Assembly: GCF_030348825.1 (NCBI RefSeq)
Contig: NZ_JAUCES010000005.1
Span: forward strand, 496,001 to 560,000
DNA from: Fictibacillus sp. b24
GTDB taxonomy: Bacteria; Bacillota; Bacilli; Bacillales; Fictibacillaceae
Direction: 5' to 3'
DNA length: 64,000 bases
Part shown: positions 49,565-58,864 of the stretch, piece after piece
Layout: the number at the start of each line of letters is the position of its first letter
Position numbering within the stretch: position 1 is the stretch's first letter
Made by a program: the position numbers and the translations under genes
Notes under the pieces: model-generated
The model's input: the letters and a program-made list of their open reading frames with translations, nothing else
Told to the model about the DNA's origin: nothing
The model's database searches: none

Positions 49565-50547
49565 TGACACAGCAAGATTATTTGTTAGAAGTAAGAGGGT
49601 TAAAGAAGTACTTTGATGTTTCTAGCGGGTGGCTGAAGAAAGAAAAGCAATATTTAAAGGCTGTAGATGACATTGATTTTAAAGTGAAACCAGGCGAGAC
49701 GCTCGGAATCGTTGGGGAGTCGGGCTGTGGGAAGTCAACGACAGGAAACTTGATCATGAACTTGCTTGAGAAAACAGAAGGCGAGATCATTTTTGAAGGC
49801 GTCGATCTAACGAAGCTTTCAAGTGTAGAACTCCGTCGGAAGCGGTCGGATATCCAGATGATTTTTCAAGATCCCTATTCGTCGTTGAACCCAAGAATGC
49901 GAGTGTTTGATATTATCGCTGAACCGTTGCGAACGCATAAAGTGGCGAAAGGGAAAGAGCTTGAGAAGCAGGTATATGACCTAATGGATGTTGTAGGGCT
50001 CGATCGGTCGTATTCCTCTCGTTATCCGCATGAGTTCAGCGGCGGTCAGCGGCAAAGAATTGGGATCGCGCGCGCTCTAGCTTTAAAACCAAAGTTGATT
50101 ATTTGTGATGAACCTGTTTCGGCTTTGGACGTTTCCATTCAGTCGCAAATATTGAACTTAATGGTGAAGCTGCAAAAAGAGTTCAACCTGACATTCATTT
50201 TTATCGCACACGGTTTGCCTGTCATCAAACATATCAGTAATCGAGTAGCCGTTATGTATTTAGGGAAAATCGTAGAGATGACGACGAAAGAGAAACTGTT
50301 TAAAAAACCTCTGCATCCGTATACAGAAGGGTTAGTGTCAGCTGTACCGATTGCGGATCCGACGCTTCGGGATGCAAAGAAGCGGGTACTTTTAGAAGGA
50401 GATATGCCGAGTCCGACAAATCCGCCTTCAGGCTGCCGCTTCCATCCTCGCTGTCCGTATGCACAAGAGGTGTGTAAAACAGATACGCCAGAACTTGTGG
50501 AGGTAAAGCCAGAACATCAAGTGGCATGTCATTTTCCGTTAATATAA
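49564..50547 (+). CDS. Peptide ABC importer ATPase (OppF/DppF type)
   Basis: The start is ATG 49564, overlapping the preceding stop; a longer frame from 49474 runs inside the upstream gene and is rejected. The 327-residue ATPase has GIVGESGCGKSTTGNLIMNL (Walker A), QMIFQDPYSSLNPRM, signature FSGGQRQRIGIARALALKP and Walker B LIICDEPVSALDVS. The H-loop reads FIFIAHGLPVIKHIS, with Gly in the position usually held by Asp of HDL. The C-terminal Cys block CRFHPRCPYAQEVCK is present. It is the second ATPase of the importer and ends 41 bp before the peptidase start. Confidence 0.93.
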   Translation: MTQQDYLLEVRGLKKYFDVSSGWLKKEKQYLKAVDDIDFKVKPGETLGIVGESGCGKSTTGNLIMNLLEKTEGEIIFEGVDLTKLSSVELRRKRSDIQMIFQDPYSSLNPRMRVFDIIAEPLRTHKVAKGKELEKQVYDLMDVVGLDRSYSSRYPHEFSGGQRQRIGIARALALKPKLIICDEPVSALDVSIQSQILNLMVKLQKEFNLTFIFIAHGLPVIKHISNRVAVMYLGKIVEMTTKEKLFKKPLHPYTEGLVSAVPIADPTLRDAKKRVLLEGDMPSPTNPPSGCRFHPRCPYAQEVCKTDTPELVEVKPEHQVACHFPLI

Positions 50548-50588
50548 AGATTTAAATGAGAGTAACGAAAAAACATGGAGGGTCAAGA

Positions 50589-51722
50589 GTGGAGTCTTAT
50601 ATAAAAGAGAAGCAAGATGAAATGCTGGAATTACTAGAGAGACTGGTCAACATTGATAGTGGATCTTACTACAAAGTCGGTGTGGATACTGTAGGGTCTG
50701 TATTGAAGGCGAAATACGTAGAGATGGGTTTTGTCGTAAAGGTAAGGGAAGAGGCGAAGTTCGGAAACAACATGATTATTCAGCATCAGGATGCCGTCGA
50801 TCCAAAGATCATACTCGTTGCTCATATGGATACCGTTTTTCCGATTGGAACTTCGGTTGAACGTCCTTTTCGTATAGAAGGCGATAGAGCGTATGGACCT
50901 GGTGTAGTCGACATGAAGGCTAGCCAGGTGGAGTTGATCTTTGCGCTACAAACGATGCAGGAGCTAGGTGTGAAAGGGTATAAAAACGTGCTAGTAATTT
51001 TGAATAGCGACGAAGAGATTGGCTCGCCAACTTCCCGTTCATTGATTGAAGAGATGTCGGTTGGAAAGGAATACGCGTTGATCATGGAGCCTGCAAGAAA
51101 AGACGGTTCATTGGTGAGTGCCCGTCGAGGCGGTGGGCGTTACACCATTAAAATTAAGGGGAAAGCGGCGCATTCTGGAATTGAACCAGAAAGAGGTCGG
51201 AGTGCCATTGAAGAGCTGGCGCACAAGATTATCCAGCTGCATTCCTTATCCGATCACCAACGTGGAATCAGTGTAAACGTTGGATTAATTGAAGGTGGGT
51301 CTTCCGTAAACACCATCTCGCCAAACGCTGTTGCGCATGTGGATATTCGGATATCTGAAGGAAATCAAGCCCAATTATTAAAAGAGAAGATAGAAGAAAT
51401 TTGCGCAACTACCGATGTTCCAGGAACCAAAATTGAGCTCAAAGGTGACATCAGCCGACCGCCGATGGAGAAGAACGAGCAAACGAAGTCGTTGTTGGAA
51501 ATCATTAAAGAAGTCGGTGAAGAGATGGGGCTGCACTTATCTGATACCGCAACAGGCGGCGGATCGGATGCATCATTTACTTCAGCCACCGGGGTAGCTA
51601 CGGTCGATGGACTTGGACCAGTCGGCGGAAATGCACATAGTGAAGATGAATATTTGGATATACCGACGTTGACTGAAAGGACGTTGTTGTTGGCTAAGAC
51701 GATTCAGCGGTTGTCGGTCTAA
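50589..51722 (+). CDS. M20 family metallopeptidase (carboxypeptidase G2-like)
   Basis: The start is GTG 50589, 6-7 nt after GGAGG; the ATG at 50556 has no ribosome site. The 377-residue enzyme has M20 metal ligands and catalytic residues in LVAHMDTVFPIG, GVVDMKASQVELI, LNSDEEIGSPTSR (general base Glu and metal Glu), MEPARKDGS and HSEDEY near the C-terminus. The dimerisation domain lies between (~170-285, KGKAAHSGIEPERGRSA). It removes amino acids from peptides or N-acyl amino acids in the cytoplasm, processing what the ABC importer brings in. No signal peptide is present. A strong terminator follows. Confidence 0.92.
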   Translation: MESYIKEKQDEMLELLERLVNIDSGSYYKVGVDTVGSVLKAKYVEMGFVVKVREEAKFGNNMIIQHQDAVDPKIILVAHMDTVFPIGTSVERPFRIEGDRAYGPGVVDMKASQVELIFALQTMQELGVKGYKNVLVILNSDEEIGSPTSRSLIEEMSVGKEYALIMEPARKDGSLVSARRGGGRYTIKIKGKAAHSGIEPERGRSAIEELAHKIIQLHSLSDHQRGISVNVGLIEGGSSVNTISPNAVAHVDIRISEGNQAQLLKEKIEEICATTDVPGTKIELKGDISRPPMEKNEQTKSLLEIIKEVGEEMGLHLSDTATGGGSDASFTSATGVATVDGLGPVGGNAHSEDEYLDIPTLTERTLLLAKTIQRLSV

Positions 51723-51731
51723 AAGAAAGAG

Positions 51732-51771
51732 AAACTCGATTCATCTATAGAAGAGATGAATCGAGTTTTTT
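51732..51771 (+). terminator. Terminator of peptide importer operon
   Basis: AAACTCGATTCATCT (51732-51746) pairs perfectly with AGATGAATCGAGTTT (51754-51768), followed by T. Confidence 0.9.
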
Positions 51772-51780
51772 ATCTGTTAA

Positions 51781-52014
51781 TTGATTAAGTTAAATAAAGT
51801 ATTATTGAGAGACATTCCTTTTTATAAATCTTACTTACTTTTAAATAATTTTATTAAGTATTCAATAATGAAAGCTATCGATAATATTTTAAATGGGAGT
51901 AAATTTTGTGAGACACCGGTGGGACGAATTTTAAGCGCTTCTTTTATTTTAATAACGAAAATCTTGGGAACTAGGGAAATAGAAGAATCATCCTTCAGCT
52001 TCCCTGATTTTTAA
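51781..52014 (+). CDS. Hypothetical small protein
   Basis: Up to 77 residues from TTG 51781; an internal ATG at 51868 (MKAIDNILNG) is an alternative. Neither has a strong ribosome site. The sequence has a hydrophobic stretch (VGRILSASFILITKIL) and ends in SSFSFPDF. It lies 18 bp before a gene for a four-segment membrane protein and could be co-transcribed with it. It could equally be a chance frame in AT-rich DNA. No family was recognised. Confidence 0.4.
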   Translation: MIKLNKVLLRDIPFYKSYLLLNNFIKYSIMKAIDNILNGSKFCETPVGRILSASFILITKILGTREIEESSFSFPDF

Positions 52015-52032
52015 AGGGAGTAAATAAAAAAG

Positions 52033-53160
52033 ATGGGTAAATATAATAATCGAAAATATGAGAATATAAAACATGAATTGAAATTGCTTTCATTACTGTT
52101 TTCTATAGAATGCGTTATTGGGTTTATTATTTATAGTCTGATAAATAATGTAGAGATACCTAATTACGAAAAAATATTAGGCTATATTTTAGGTATTTCC
52201 GCTGGAGTGCTATCCTTAATAGGTTTATTATCTATTTTTATTTCGTTAAACACACAGCAAATTATTCAAAAAATACGCGAACTATTATGGGAAATGCAAA
52301 AGTTAGGGAGGTATTTTTATTTTTCCGAAAATGTAGGTGATTTCCAGAAGCTAGCGAGGGAATTCTATGATTTATATTGTTCGTATAAATTAATATATCG
52401 TAAAGATCGATTTATTTATCGCGTTATAAAAGTAATAAATAGTACGATATTTTTTGTTTCATTTCTATGGGGTATTTCTGGAATTATTTTGTTATTATCT
52501 GAAGAGATAAATACCGTCAGTTTCTTTTGGATTAATACTTCTATTCTTACTATTTGTATACTATTAATAAATTTTTATAAGCTCCTTAACAAGTTATCCC
52601 AAATTGATCAAGTAACAGATTTACCAAATGTTGATAGATTAATTAAAGAAAGTATTAATTACACTTTAAAAATAGAATCCTCTGACACTCTTGCAAAGGA
52701 GCATTTAATTGAAAATATTGAATACTTAATAATGGGGAGTTCTTCTATTACTACATATCTAAGAAAACTACATTTTTGTACACTTAACGCCGGTATAGAA
52801 GATAAAAAACTATTATTTGATAATTACAAAGTAAGCTTAATTTCAATAAAATATTATAGAAAAGACTCAAATGGGGATTGGAATTATTTTTATACGCACT
52901 ATCTCAGTGGCAACTCTGTACATATTGTAGAAGAAAATAAAAACAATCATAAAATAAGATTAATGAGAATATGGTTTGATTTAAAAGTTATGCCCAGTGA
53001 ATATGTACCAAGTTTGGAGAAGAAACAAATAATTGGGATTGCAGTCAAATTACAATTTACCTTTAACAAAAAAGTGTTTTTTGTTAAGTACCCCATTTTT
53101 GTATACAATGATTTAGGGAATTTTAGAACTGTATCTCCTAAAGAAATAGAAGAAATATAA
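52033..53160 (+). CDS. Unknown membrane protein with four predicted TM segments
   Basis: A 375-residue product from ATG after AAAGGGAG. Membrane segments occur in pairs: LLFSIECVIGFIIYSLI and ILGISAGVLSLIGLLSIFI (~20-75), then INSTIFFVSFLWGISGIILL and FFWINTSILTICILLINFY (~135-180), with a cytoplasmic helical loop between them. The C-terminal ~190 residues are soluble, probably cytoplasmic, and beta-rich (YKVSLISIKYYRKDSNGDWNYF). No enzymatic motif was found. It is very AT-rich. Membrane proteins with such a soluble tail occur as effectors or sensors in accessory islands, but nothing here proves that role. Confidence 0.6.
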   Translation: MGKYNNRKYENIKHELKLLSLLFSIECVIGFIIYSLINNVEIPNYEKILGYILGISAGVLSLIGLLSIFISLNTQQIIQKIRELLWEMQKLGRYFYFSENVGDFQKLAREFYDLYCSYKLIYRKDRFIYRVIKVINSTIFFVSFLWGISGIILLLSEEINTVSFFWINTSILTICILLINFYKLLNKLSQIDQVTDLPNVDRLIKESINYTLKIESSDTLAKEHLIENIEYLIMGSSSITTYLRKLHFCTLNAGIEDKKLLFDNYKVSLISIKYYRKDSNGDWNYFYTHYLSGNSVHIVEENKNNHKIRLMRIWFDLKVMPSEYVPSLEKKQIIGIAVKLQFTFNKKVFFVKYPIFVYNDLGNFRTVSPKEIEEI

Positions 53161-53459
53161 CAACAATCTAGTGTTATTTTAAGAGGTAAAAGTTTTAATA
53201 AGTGCTAAAACCAATTTGATGAAATTAACTTGAAAAAATTCAACCCTTAAGTGCGCATTAAAACATTAGTATGGAGATATATTGATAGCTGCAATAAAAT
53301 CTATTTAGCAAGACAAAGAATTGCTTAGATGTTTTGGGTGAGGTAGGCATTATGGTATTCAATCTATTATGTTTAAAAAAAAGAATAACGCAGCAGGGAC
53401 TGCGTTATTCTAAAAAAATTTAAAAAGATATTGTTTAGTCTTTATTCTTAATATTGAAA
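53161..53459. other. Intergenic region with terminator
   Basis: About 300 bp with no gene. The stem GAATAACGCAG (53383-53393) / CTGCGTTATTC (53400-53410) is preceded by an A-run that is a T-run on the minus strand, terminating the leftward gene at 53460. Confidence 0.7.
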
Positions 53460-53879
53460 TTAAGCCCATGCTACCTTCATAAATTTAGGGTAAGCATCCT
53501 CAGCTGAATTTAATGCTAAAATCAATTGCCTCAAAACTAAACTAGGGTTGAAGTTATCTTCAAACATCATGCAATAGGTGCTATTAACACTATCATTTTC
53601 TAATGTAAACTTTGAGTATCTATACTCTCTATTTAATTCATTAATGAGTTTAAGTGCAGTTTCTTTTTTATAGGCATCTCTAATTTCGGCGATATTGAAT
53701 ACATAGATTTCGACTAGGTCATCATTTGTATAAAAATTTACTGCCAGAATAACGGACCCTCCACTTTTTAACCTTTGTTCAACTCTAAAAAAAGAAGATC
53801 CATCTTCATTTCGACCTTCTTCCATATATAGGTTTTCTTGATTGATTAAATCTCTAAAAAGCTCAAAATTATTTGACAT
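53460..53879 (-). CDS. YbjN-like domain protein
   Basis: A 139-residue cytoplasmic protein without membrane segments. The mix of an N-terminal helix, FFRVEQRLKSGGSVILAVNFYTNDDLVEIYVFNIA, then KKETALKLINELNREYRYSKFTLENDSVN and the helical end suggests a YbjN/type III secretion-chaperone-like fold, used in bacteria as a protein-protein interaction module. AGGAG precedes the ATG. It is transcribed opposite to its neighbours, with a terminator on its 3' side. Members of this family are linked to stress and envelope biology, but no partner is evident here. Confidence 0.6.
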   Translation of the reverse strand: MSNNFELFRDLINQENLYMEEGRNEDGSSFFRVEQRLKSGGSVILAVNFYTNDDLVEIYVFNIAEIRDAYKKETALKLINELNREYRYSKFTLENDSVNSTYCMMFEDNFNPSLVLRQLILALNSAEDAYPKFMKVAWA

Positions 53880-54094
53880 ATTGCGATTACTCCTTTAATA
53901 AAATTGTAATTCCTAAATCCTATATCGGTCCATCAATCAGTTTTTTAATACATTTTTTGAGGATTACTCTCAGAATTTTTTAATATTAAAAACGCTCAAC
54001 TTTTAGCGCAGTAATTACAATAAATGGTATGATTACTTCAGATAACCTGTAACAATACGGATAAAGTTCTTTTATTTAGGAGTGCATACTATTG

Positions 54095-56179
54095 ATGAAA
54101 GATAAATATCTTAACAAACTTCCACAAGGGTCTAAAACTAATAAGATCCCTTACTCTTCTATTATTAACCATCAAACGACAACCCAACTTGTAGGTGATA
54201 AGGAAAATGACGCACACTACTTTCGAGCACTAGAACGAAGTGGAATCTACTTAAATGAAGCTCAGCTAAATGCGGTCCGAGCGTCTCATGGTCCGCATCT
54301 TATTATTGCAGGAGCGGGAAGCGGAAAAACAAGAGTGCTAACATCTAGAGCAGGATATCTTTTGACGTTTGATAGGTCTATAAAACCGAATAATATTATG
54401 CTAGTTACGTTTACGCGTAAAGCAGCAGAAGAAATGATTACCCGAATTCAGAGTCTACCTGGTATTTCAAGGAAGATGGCAAATGATATGGTTAGCGGTA
54501 CATTTCATTCCATATTTCTTCGCATTCTTAGAAACCAGGGGTTCAATCAAAAAATTATTAACAGTGAAAAATATAAAGAGATTCTAATAAAGGGGATATT
54601 GAGAGAACAAAATCTACTTGACTCTTATGAACCCGAAACAATCTTAACAAGTATTTCTTCCTATAAGTCAAATTTATTAAGACCCAAAGATATAAAAACC
54701 AATACGCCTATTGAACGTGAAATTCAAAGTATTTATGAAAAATATGAGCTTTTAAAAAACAAAAAAGATCTAATGGATTTTGACGATATTTTAATAGAAA
54801 GCTATTACACAATTAAAGATAATAAAGTTCTTTTAAACAAAATACAGAATCACATTCGCTATATACAGGTCGATGAATATCAGGATGTGAATAAGGCACA
54901 ACATGAATTGATAAAACTTATAGTAAAAAAGCCTCAAGAAAATGTATTCTTTGTGGGCGATGAAGATCAGGTAATTTATAATTTCAGGCAAGCTTCGCCA
55001 GATTTTATTCTAAATTTAGAAAAAGAATACCCTCATTTAAAGAGAATCACGTTAGAGACCAACTATAGAAGTACAGACTCAATTGTCGGTTTAGGCAATG
55101 AAATTATAAAGCATAATAAACAACGTCTAGGGAAAAAACTCAAAGCAACGAAAACAAGCCATGTTACCCCCTTTTACTTTCGACCTTCTGAAACATTAGA
55201 GGAAGCAGTACGTATAGCAGATAATATTCAAGCTGATGTTAAGTTAGGGAAAAGAGACTATAAGGATTATGCCATTCTTTACCGTACTCATAATAATTGT
55301 CGAGCTTTGTTTGATGAATTTGTACTTAGGGACATTCCATTTATATCAAAAAACGATAAAGTATTTTATAAACAGCCTATTGTAAAACCAGTTTTAGATT
55401 ACTTGAGAGTTTCCTTAAATCCTAATGATACAAATGCAATTGAAGGCATTGCTCCGACATTATACTTAAATAAAGAAAAAACTGTTCAGCATGCTTTAGA
55501 ATTTACATTAGGACATACGAAAAAGAATATGCTGCGATCCATCCTCAATATTTCAAATTTAAAACCATTTCAAATGAGGCAAATTAGCGAACGAATAGAA
55601 TTTATAGAAAATCTCAATACAAGAGTTCCAGCAGATGCGATACGAGAAATTAGAATGGGTGTTCCGAAATACGATGAATACCTAGAAAGTGATTCGCGAA
55701 AAACGTTAACTCTTCATAAGGAACTGATTCGAGAAACTCTAGATGAATTAGAAGCATCAGCCTCTCGATTTACGAGAATAGAAGATTTCCTTCTGTTTGT
55801 GGACAAAATTATTAAGAAGAACGAACAAATGGAAGAACTGCGGAAGAAGCCCAATGCAAATTGTGTGCAACTTATGACCATTCATTCGTCAAAGGGATTG
55901 GAATACCCTGTAGTCTATGTAATTGGCTTTAGTGAAACTATCTTACCACATGCTTCTGCCTTGTCGGTGAACGAACAACAGGATCGAACTATTCTCTTAA
56001 ATATTAGCGAATCAGAATTAAGAAATGTTGCCTTAGAAGAAGAAAGAAGACTCGCGTATGTTTCTGTAACCCGTGCACAAGAAGAGCTTTATCTTTCTTC
56101 ACCAAAGCTATACCGTAATAAAGAAGTGGACATTTCCTCATTTTTATTAGAAGCATTTTCAAACTATGAGACAAAGTAA
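54095..56179 (+). CDS. UvrD/Rep-type superfamily 1 DNA helicase (short form)
   Basis: A 694-residue helicase; ATG 54095 directly follows a TTG at 54092, with AGGAG 12 nt upstream. SF1A motifs are complete: LNEAQLNAV (Q-motif), IIAGAGSGKTRVL (I), LVTFTRKAAEEM (Ia), QVDEYQDVN (II), FVGDEDQVIYNFRQA (III), ETNYRS (IV), MTIHSSKGLEYPVVY (V) and RRLAYVSVTRAQEEL (VI). It unwinds DNA 3' to 5' using ATP. B. subtilis PcrA is about 740 residues; this protein lacks a PcrA-type tail and is closer to accessory helicases of the YjcD kind. It lies in an AT-rich accessory stretch; a TPR gene and a HIRAN gene follow in the same orientation. Confidence 0.9.
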   Translation: MKDKYLNKLPQGSKTNKIPYSSIINHQTTTQLVGDKENDAHYFRALERSGIYLNEAQLNAVRASHGPHLIIAGAGSGKTRVLTSRAGYLLTFDRSIKPNNIMLVTFTRKAAEEMITRIQSLPGISRKMANDMVSGTFHSIFLRILRNQGFNQKIINSEKYKEILIKGILREQNLLDSYEPETILTSISSYKSNLLRPKDIKTNTPIEREIQSIYEKYELLKNKKDLMDFDDILIESYYTIKDNKVLLNKIQNHIRYIQVDEYQDVNKAQHELIKLIVKKPQENVFFVGDEDQVIYNFRQASPDFILNLEKEYPHLKRITLETNYRSTDSIVGLGNEIIKHNKQRLGKKLKATKTSHVTPFYFRPSETLEEAVRIADNIQADVKLGKRDYKDYAILYRTHNNCRALFDEFVLRDIPFISKNDKVFYKQPIVKPVLDYLRVSLNPNDTNAIEGIAPTLYLNKEKTVQHALEFTLGHTKKNMLRSILNISNLKPFQMRQISERIEFIENLNTRVPADAIREIRMGVPKYDEYLESDSRKTLTLHKELIRETLDELEASASRFTRIEDFLLFVDKIIKKNEQMEELRKKPNANCVQLMTIHSSKGLEYPVVYVIGFSETILPHASALSVNEQQDRTILLNISESELRNVALEEERRLAYVSVTRAQEELYLSSPKLYRNKEVDISSFLLEAFSNYETK

Positions 56180-56469
56180 ATAGGATAATCAATCTCAAAT
56201 GACCATATCTTCATGTTCACTCTCGGCATTGCTAGTAACCCTTAATAATTCCACTGTTAAAATCTTTGTTCGAACAGTAAGGTGTTATTTAGGGCTAGCA
56301 TGCCTTTTTTATTTAAGGATATTTTAATTAATTCTCTACTCATAGACATTTATTTTTCTATTAAATACAATTTATGTATCAAATTAACAATATGTTTACT
56401 ATAATTTAAATTAGTAATAAATACTCATTTGTATCTGTGTATTTAGACATAAAAATTGGGGGCATAACT
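56180..56469. other. Intergenic region before TPR gene
   Basis: About 290 bp without a gene. A weak hairpin with T-run near 56278-56312 (AAGG...CCTT then TTTTTT) could end the helicase transcript. TATAAT at 56400-56405 lacks a clear -35. Confidence 0.4.
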
Positions 56470-57084
56470 ATGAGTTATTCTGTAGAACAATTACTGGACA
56501 GAGGAGTTAGTTTAAAGCGCTCAGGAAATCTTGAGGCTGCAAGGGACTGTTATATTTCGGCATTAGAAGTAGATCCAACTAATATGATGACGTATATTAG
56601 CCTTGGAAAAACTGCATATTTGTTAGGACAGCAAGATCTATCTGTGAAATGTTATCTTGCTTCAACACATTTGCAAATCTCTCCAGTAGAACGGGCCATA
56701 ATTGAAAATAAGTTGCCATTGCATTTAAAGTTTCAATATGATTCATTCCCTCCAGAGGTTTTAAATTCTTTGCCAAAGAAATCGGCATTTATTATTTTTA
56801 TTGATGGGAATACACCTAGGCACTTAGCGCACTCCTTAGCAGATCTTTCTGGAGCTGTTCTAGAACAAAATCCAAGCCTCTCGATATATGGTGAAATATA
56901 TCATTCACATATATTTGGAGACGGTTCATATGAAAGAATCTTGCAAAAACATAGGATGTCAACAAGCAACCAGATGAGGCAGGATGAAGAATTTTACATT
57001 CCTTGGGGTCGAAAGTTTTTGATTAACAATCTAAAATGGAATCAACTTCACAGTACTGATGTAATTAACTTATATTTTACATAA
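56470..57084 (+). CDS. TPR-repeat protein of unknown function
   Basis: The start is ATG 56470, after GGGGGC; an upstream GTG frame lacks a ribosome site. The 204-residue product begins with two tetratricopeptide-like repeats (LLDRGVSLKRSGNLEAARDC then YISALEVDPTN; MTYISLGKTAYLLGQQDLSV and on), a protein-binding scaffold. The C-terminal ~120 residues contain KKSAFIIFIDGNTPRHLAHSLADLSG and GDGSYERILQKHRMS, which I do not recognise. No signal peptide is present. It lies 290 bp after the helicase gene and 40 bp before the HIRAN gene, so it is probably co-transcribed with the latter. Confidence 0.65.
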   Translation: MSYSVEQLLDRGVSLKRSGNLEAARDCYISALEVDPTNMMTYISLGKTAYLLGQQDLSVKCYLASTHLQISPVERAIIENKLPLHLKFQYDSFPPEVLNSLPKKSAFIIFIDGNTPRHLAHSLADLSGAVLEQNPSLSIYGEIYHSHIFGDGSYERILQKHRMSTSNQMRQDEEFYIPWGRKFLINNLKWNQLHSTDVINLYFT

Positions 57085-57123
57085 TCTATTTAGAAAATAT
57101 TATTATTAGGAGTGCATATTAAT

Positions 57124-58479
57124 TTGTTCACAATACTTATTATCATCGGTATTATCTGGTTCTTAGTTTCAGCAGGTAGTAGCGGAAGCAATAGTTCCGG
57201 AAATAGTACTAGTAGCAATAGCTCAAATGCAAACAACAACGCGTACAAGAAATATGGTAATAATAGTTCGCATTCTAGCAGTTCTAGTTCTACAACTAGT
57301 TCTGTTAGCTCTAACAATTTATCTCAAACAAACACATATAAAGAACGAAAATGCGCAAAGTGTCATCATAGTAATAATACTACTATAAGCAACTGTAAAA
57401 AATGTGGATGGGGTATGACAAAAGTGCATTTTCATTTCACTACAAACCTTGCAGGTGTTACATATGAAGGTCGGCAAGAAATTATTGCTCAAACTAAAAC
57501 ATTAGACCCTATTAAACTAAAGCGTGATAAAAATAATCAGTATGACCGTAATGCTGTAGGTGTGTACAATGCACGTGGGAAGAGCTTAGGTTGGGTTCCG
57601 AAAGGCTATGCTGCAAACATAGCCCCACATATGGACAAAGGAATTGAATTTTATGCAGAGATAAAAAATATAGTTGGCGGTAATGGGTACAATTATGGAG
57701 TTCAAGTAAGAATTTCAAATGATCTTTCAAAAATGAGAGACACGAGCATTACAAGAGATACTACACATACAGAACAATCAAGCAAAAAAGGAAAGACCCA
57801 GCCTGTTGCCTTAACAACCTACAATTCTACTAGTCAAAAGCGTCAGAAAGAAATTAAAACCGGTGTCGCTTCAATCCAGAGCTCAATAGCTACTAAGTCT
57901 AATACTGCAGTTGCAGTAAAATCAAAAATACCTTCTAATATTTCAGAATTGATTTACTTAGATAGTGTACTGCTTAGGCATGTAAATAAGGAATTATATG
58001 ATGAAGTACAACAAGTATTATTGGATTTTGCGAGATACAAAAAGGCAACATTACCTTACATGAACAGACAAAAAATAAGTGGTTTACTGGTTAGTGATTT
58101 GGAAAGCATTTTTGATAATACTATCATGCTCGCTGGCGGTTCAGAATCAAATTTTGTACATCGGCATTACAAAGCATTGTTGGTTCAATTGGCGTTTCAA
58201 TTAGGATTCTTAATTGAGCGACTAATACCAGAAAGCCAATATGCTACATATGCAAAAAATAAAATGAATTGGCTCAGTACTATGGATGTAAGATTGGAAA
58301 CTAACTTATTACAAGGATTCTTTAACGAGAATGTAAAAATAAACGGTGAATCCCCAGTCATATATGATTCTTATAAAGGCAATCAAGTATCCTTATGGGA
58401 TATAGATGAAATTCATTATGTCCTATCTAATCTTACAGAGTTAGGCAGCAATTTTAAACGATATATTGATAAGTATTAA
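57124..58479 (+). CDS. Membrane-anchored zinc-ribbon and HIRAN-domain protein
   Basis: The start is set at TTG 57124 (MFTILIIIG), 13 nt after AGGAG; GTG 57112 abuts that site. The 451-residue product has, in order, one N-terminal membrane segment (~1-15) and a Ser/Asn-rich low-complexity stretch (~18-75). A zinc ribbon follows with two Cys pairs (CAKCHH and CKKCGW). Next is a HIRAN domain (~105-200: TNLAGVTYEGRQEII, LKRDKNNQYDRNAVGVYN, SLGWVPKGYAANIAPHMDKG). A linker and a helical domain of unknown type (~280-450) end the protein. HIRAN domains bind DNA ends in helicase-linked proteins such as HLTF; here the domain is tethered to the membrane, which is unusual. Confidence 0.75.
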   Translation: MFTILIIIGIIWFLVSAGSSGSNSSGNSTSSNSSNANNNAYKKYGNNSSHSSSSSSTTSSVSSNNLSQTNTYKERKCAKCHHSNNTTISNCKKCGWGMTKVHFHFTTNLAGVTYEGRQEIIAQTKTLDPIKLKRDKNNQYDRNAVGVYNARGKSLGWVPKGYAANIAPHMDKGIEFYAEIKNIVGGNGYNYGVQVRISNDLSKMRDTSITRDTTHTEQSSKKGKTQPVALTTYNSTSQKRQKEIKTGVASIQSSIATKSNTAVAVKSKIPSNISELIYLDSVLLRHVNKELYDEVQQVLLDFARYKKATLPYMNRQKISGLLVSDLESIFDNTIMLAGGSESNFVHRHYKALLVQLAFQLGFLIERLIPESQYATYAKNKMNWLSTMDVRLETNLLQGFFNENVKINGESPVIYDSYKGNQVSLWDIDEIHYVLSNLTELGSNFKRYIDKY

Positions 58480-58510
58480 AAGCGGTATTCATTGCCGTTT
58501 TAAACATAGG

Positions 58511-58546
58511 CAAACCCCACCTCAAATTTAATTGAGATGGGGTTTG
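58511..58546 (+). terminator. Terminator after HIRAN gene
   Basis: CAAACCCCACCTCAA (58511-58525) pairs with TTGAGATGGGGTTTG (58532-58546), one mismatch, followed by a T-rich tract. Confidence 0.75.
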
Positions 58547-58805
58547 TTCATTATTTACAGGGAGCGCGTGTTAAGCACAGGCATGGTTTTAGCACTTCCT
58601 TTTTTTGTTTCTTAGAGTTTTTTCTGTCGGATAAAAGTAGCTAAAAGTAGCCGGCGGGTATAATTTAAAGGTTTTTCAGATCTAATGCTGTTGCTATATA
58701 AGTGACCATTTATATGATATTTCCTGTAAAACACAAACTAAATCGTAATTAAAATATTTTTTGTTTCAATTTGTTTGCCTATAGATAAACAATTTTACCA
58801 TTTTT

Positions 58806-58832
58806 TGAAACTCAATCTCCCCCTGCATCGTC
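58806..58832 (+). promoter_or_regulatory. ECF-type autoregulatory promoter
   Basis: TGAAAC (58806-58811), 17-bp spacer, CGTC (58829-58832): the textbook pattern of Bacillus ECF sigma promoters, directly upstream of an ECF sigma gene. Transcription would begin near 58840, which also supports the GTG start at 58865. Confidence 0.65.
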
Positions 58833-58864
58833 TTACCATTAGAACGACAAGGAGGTCGTGTGAT

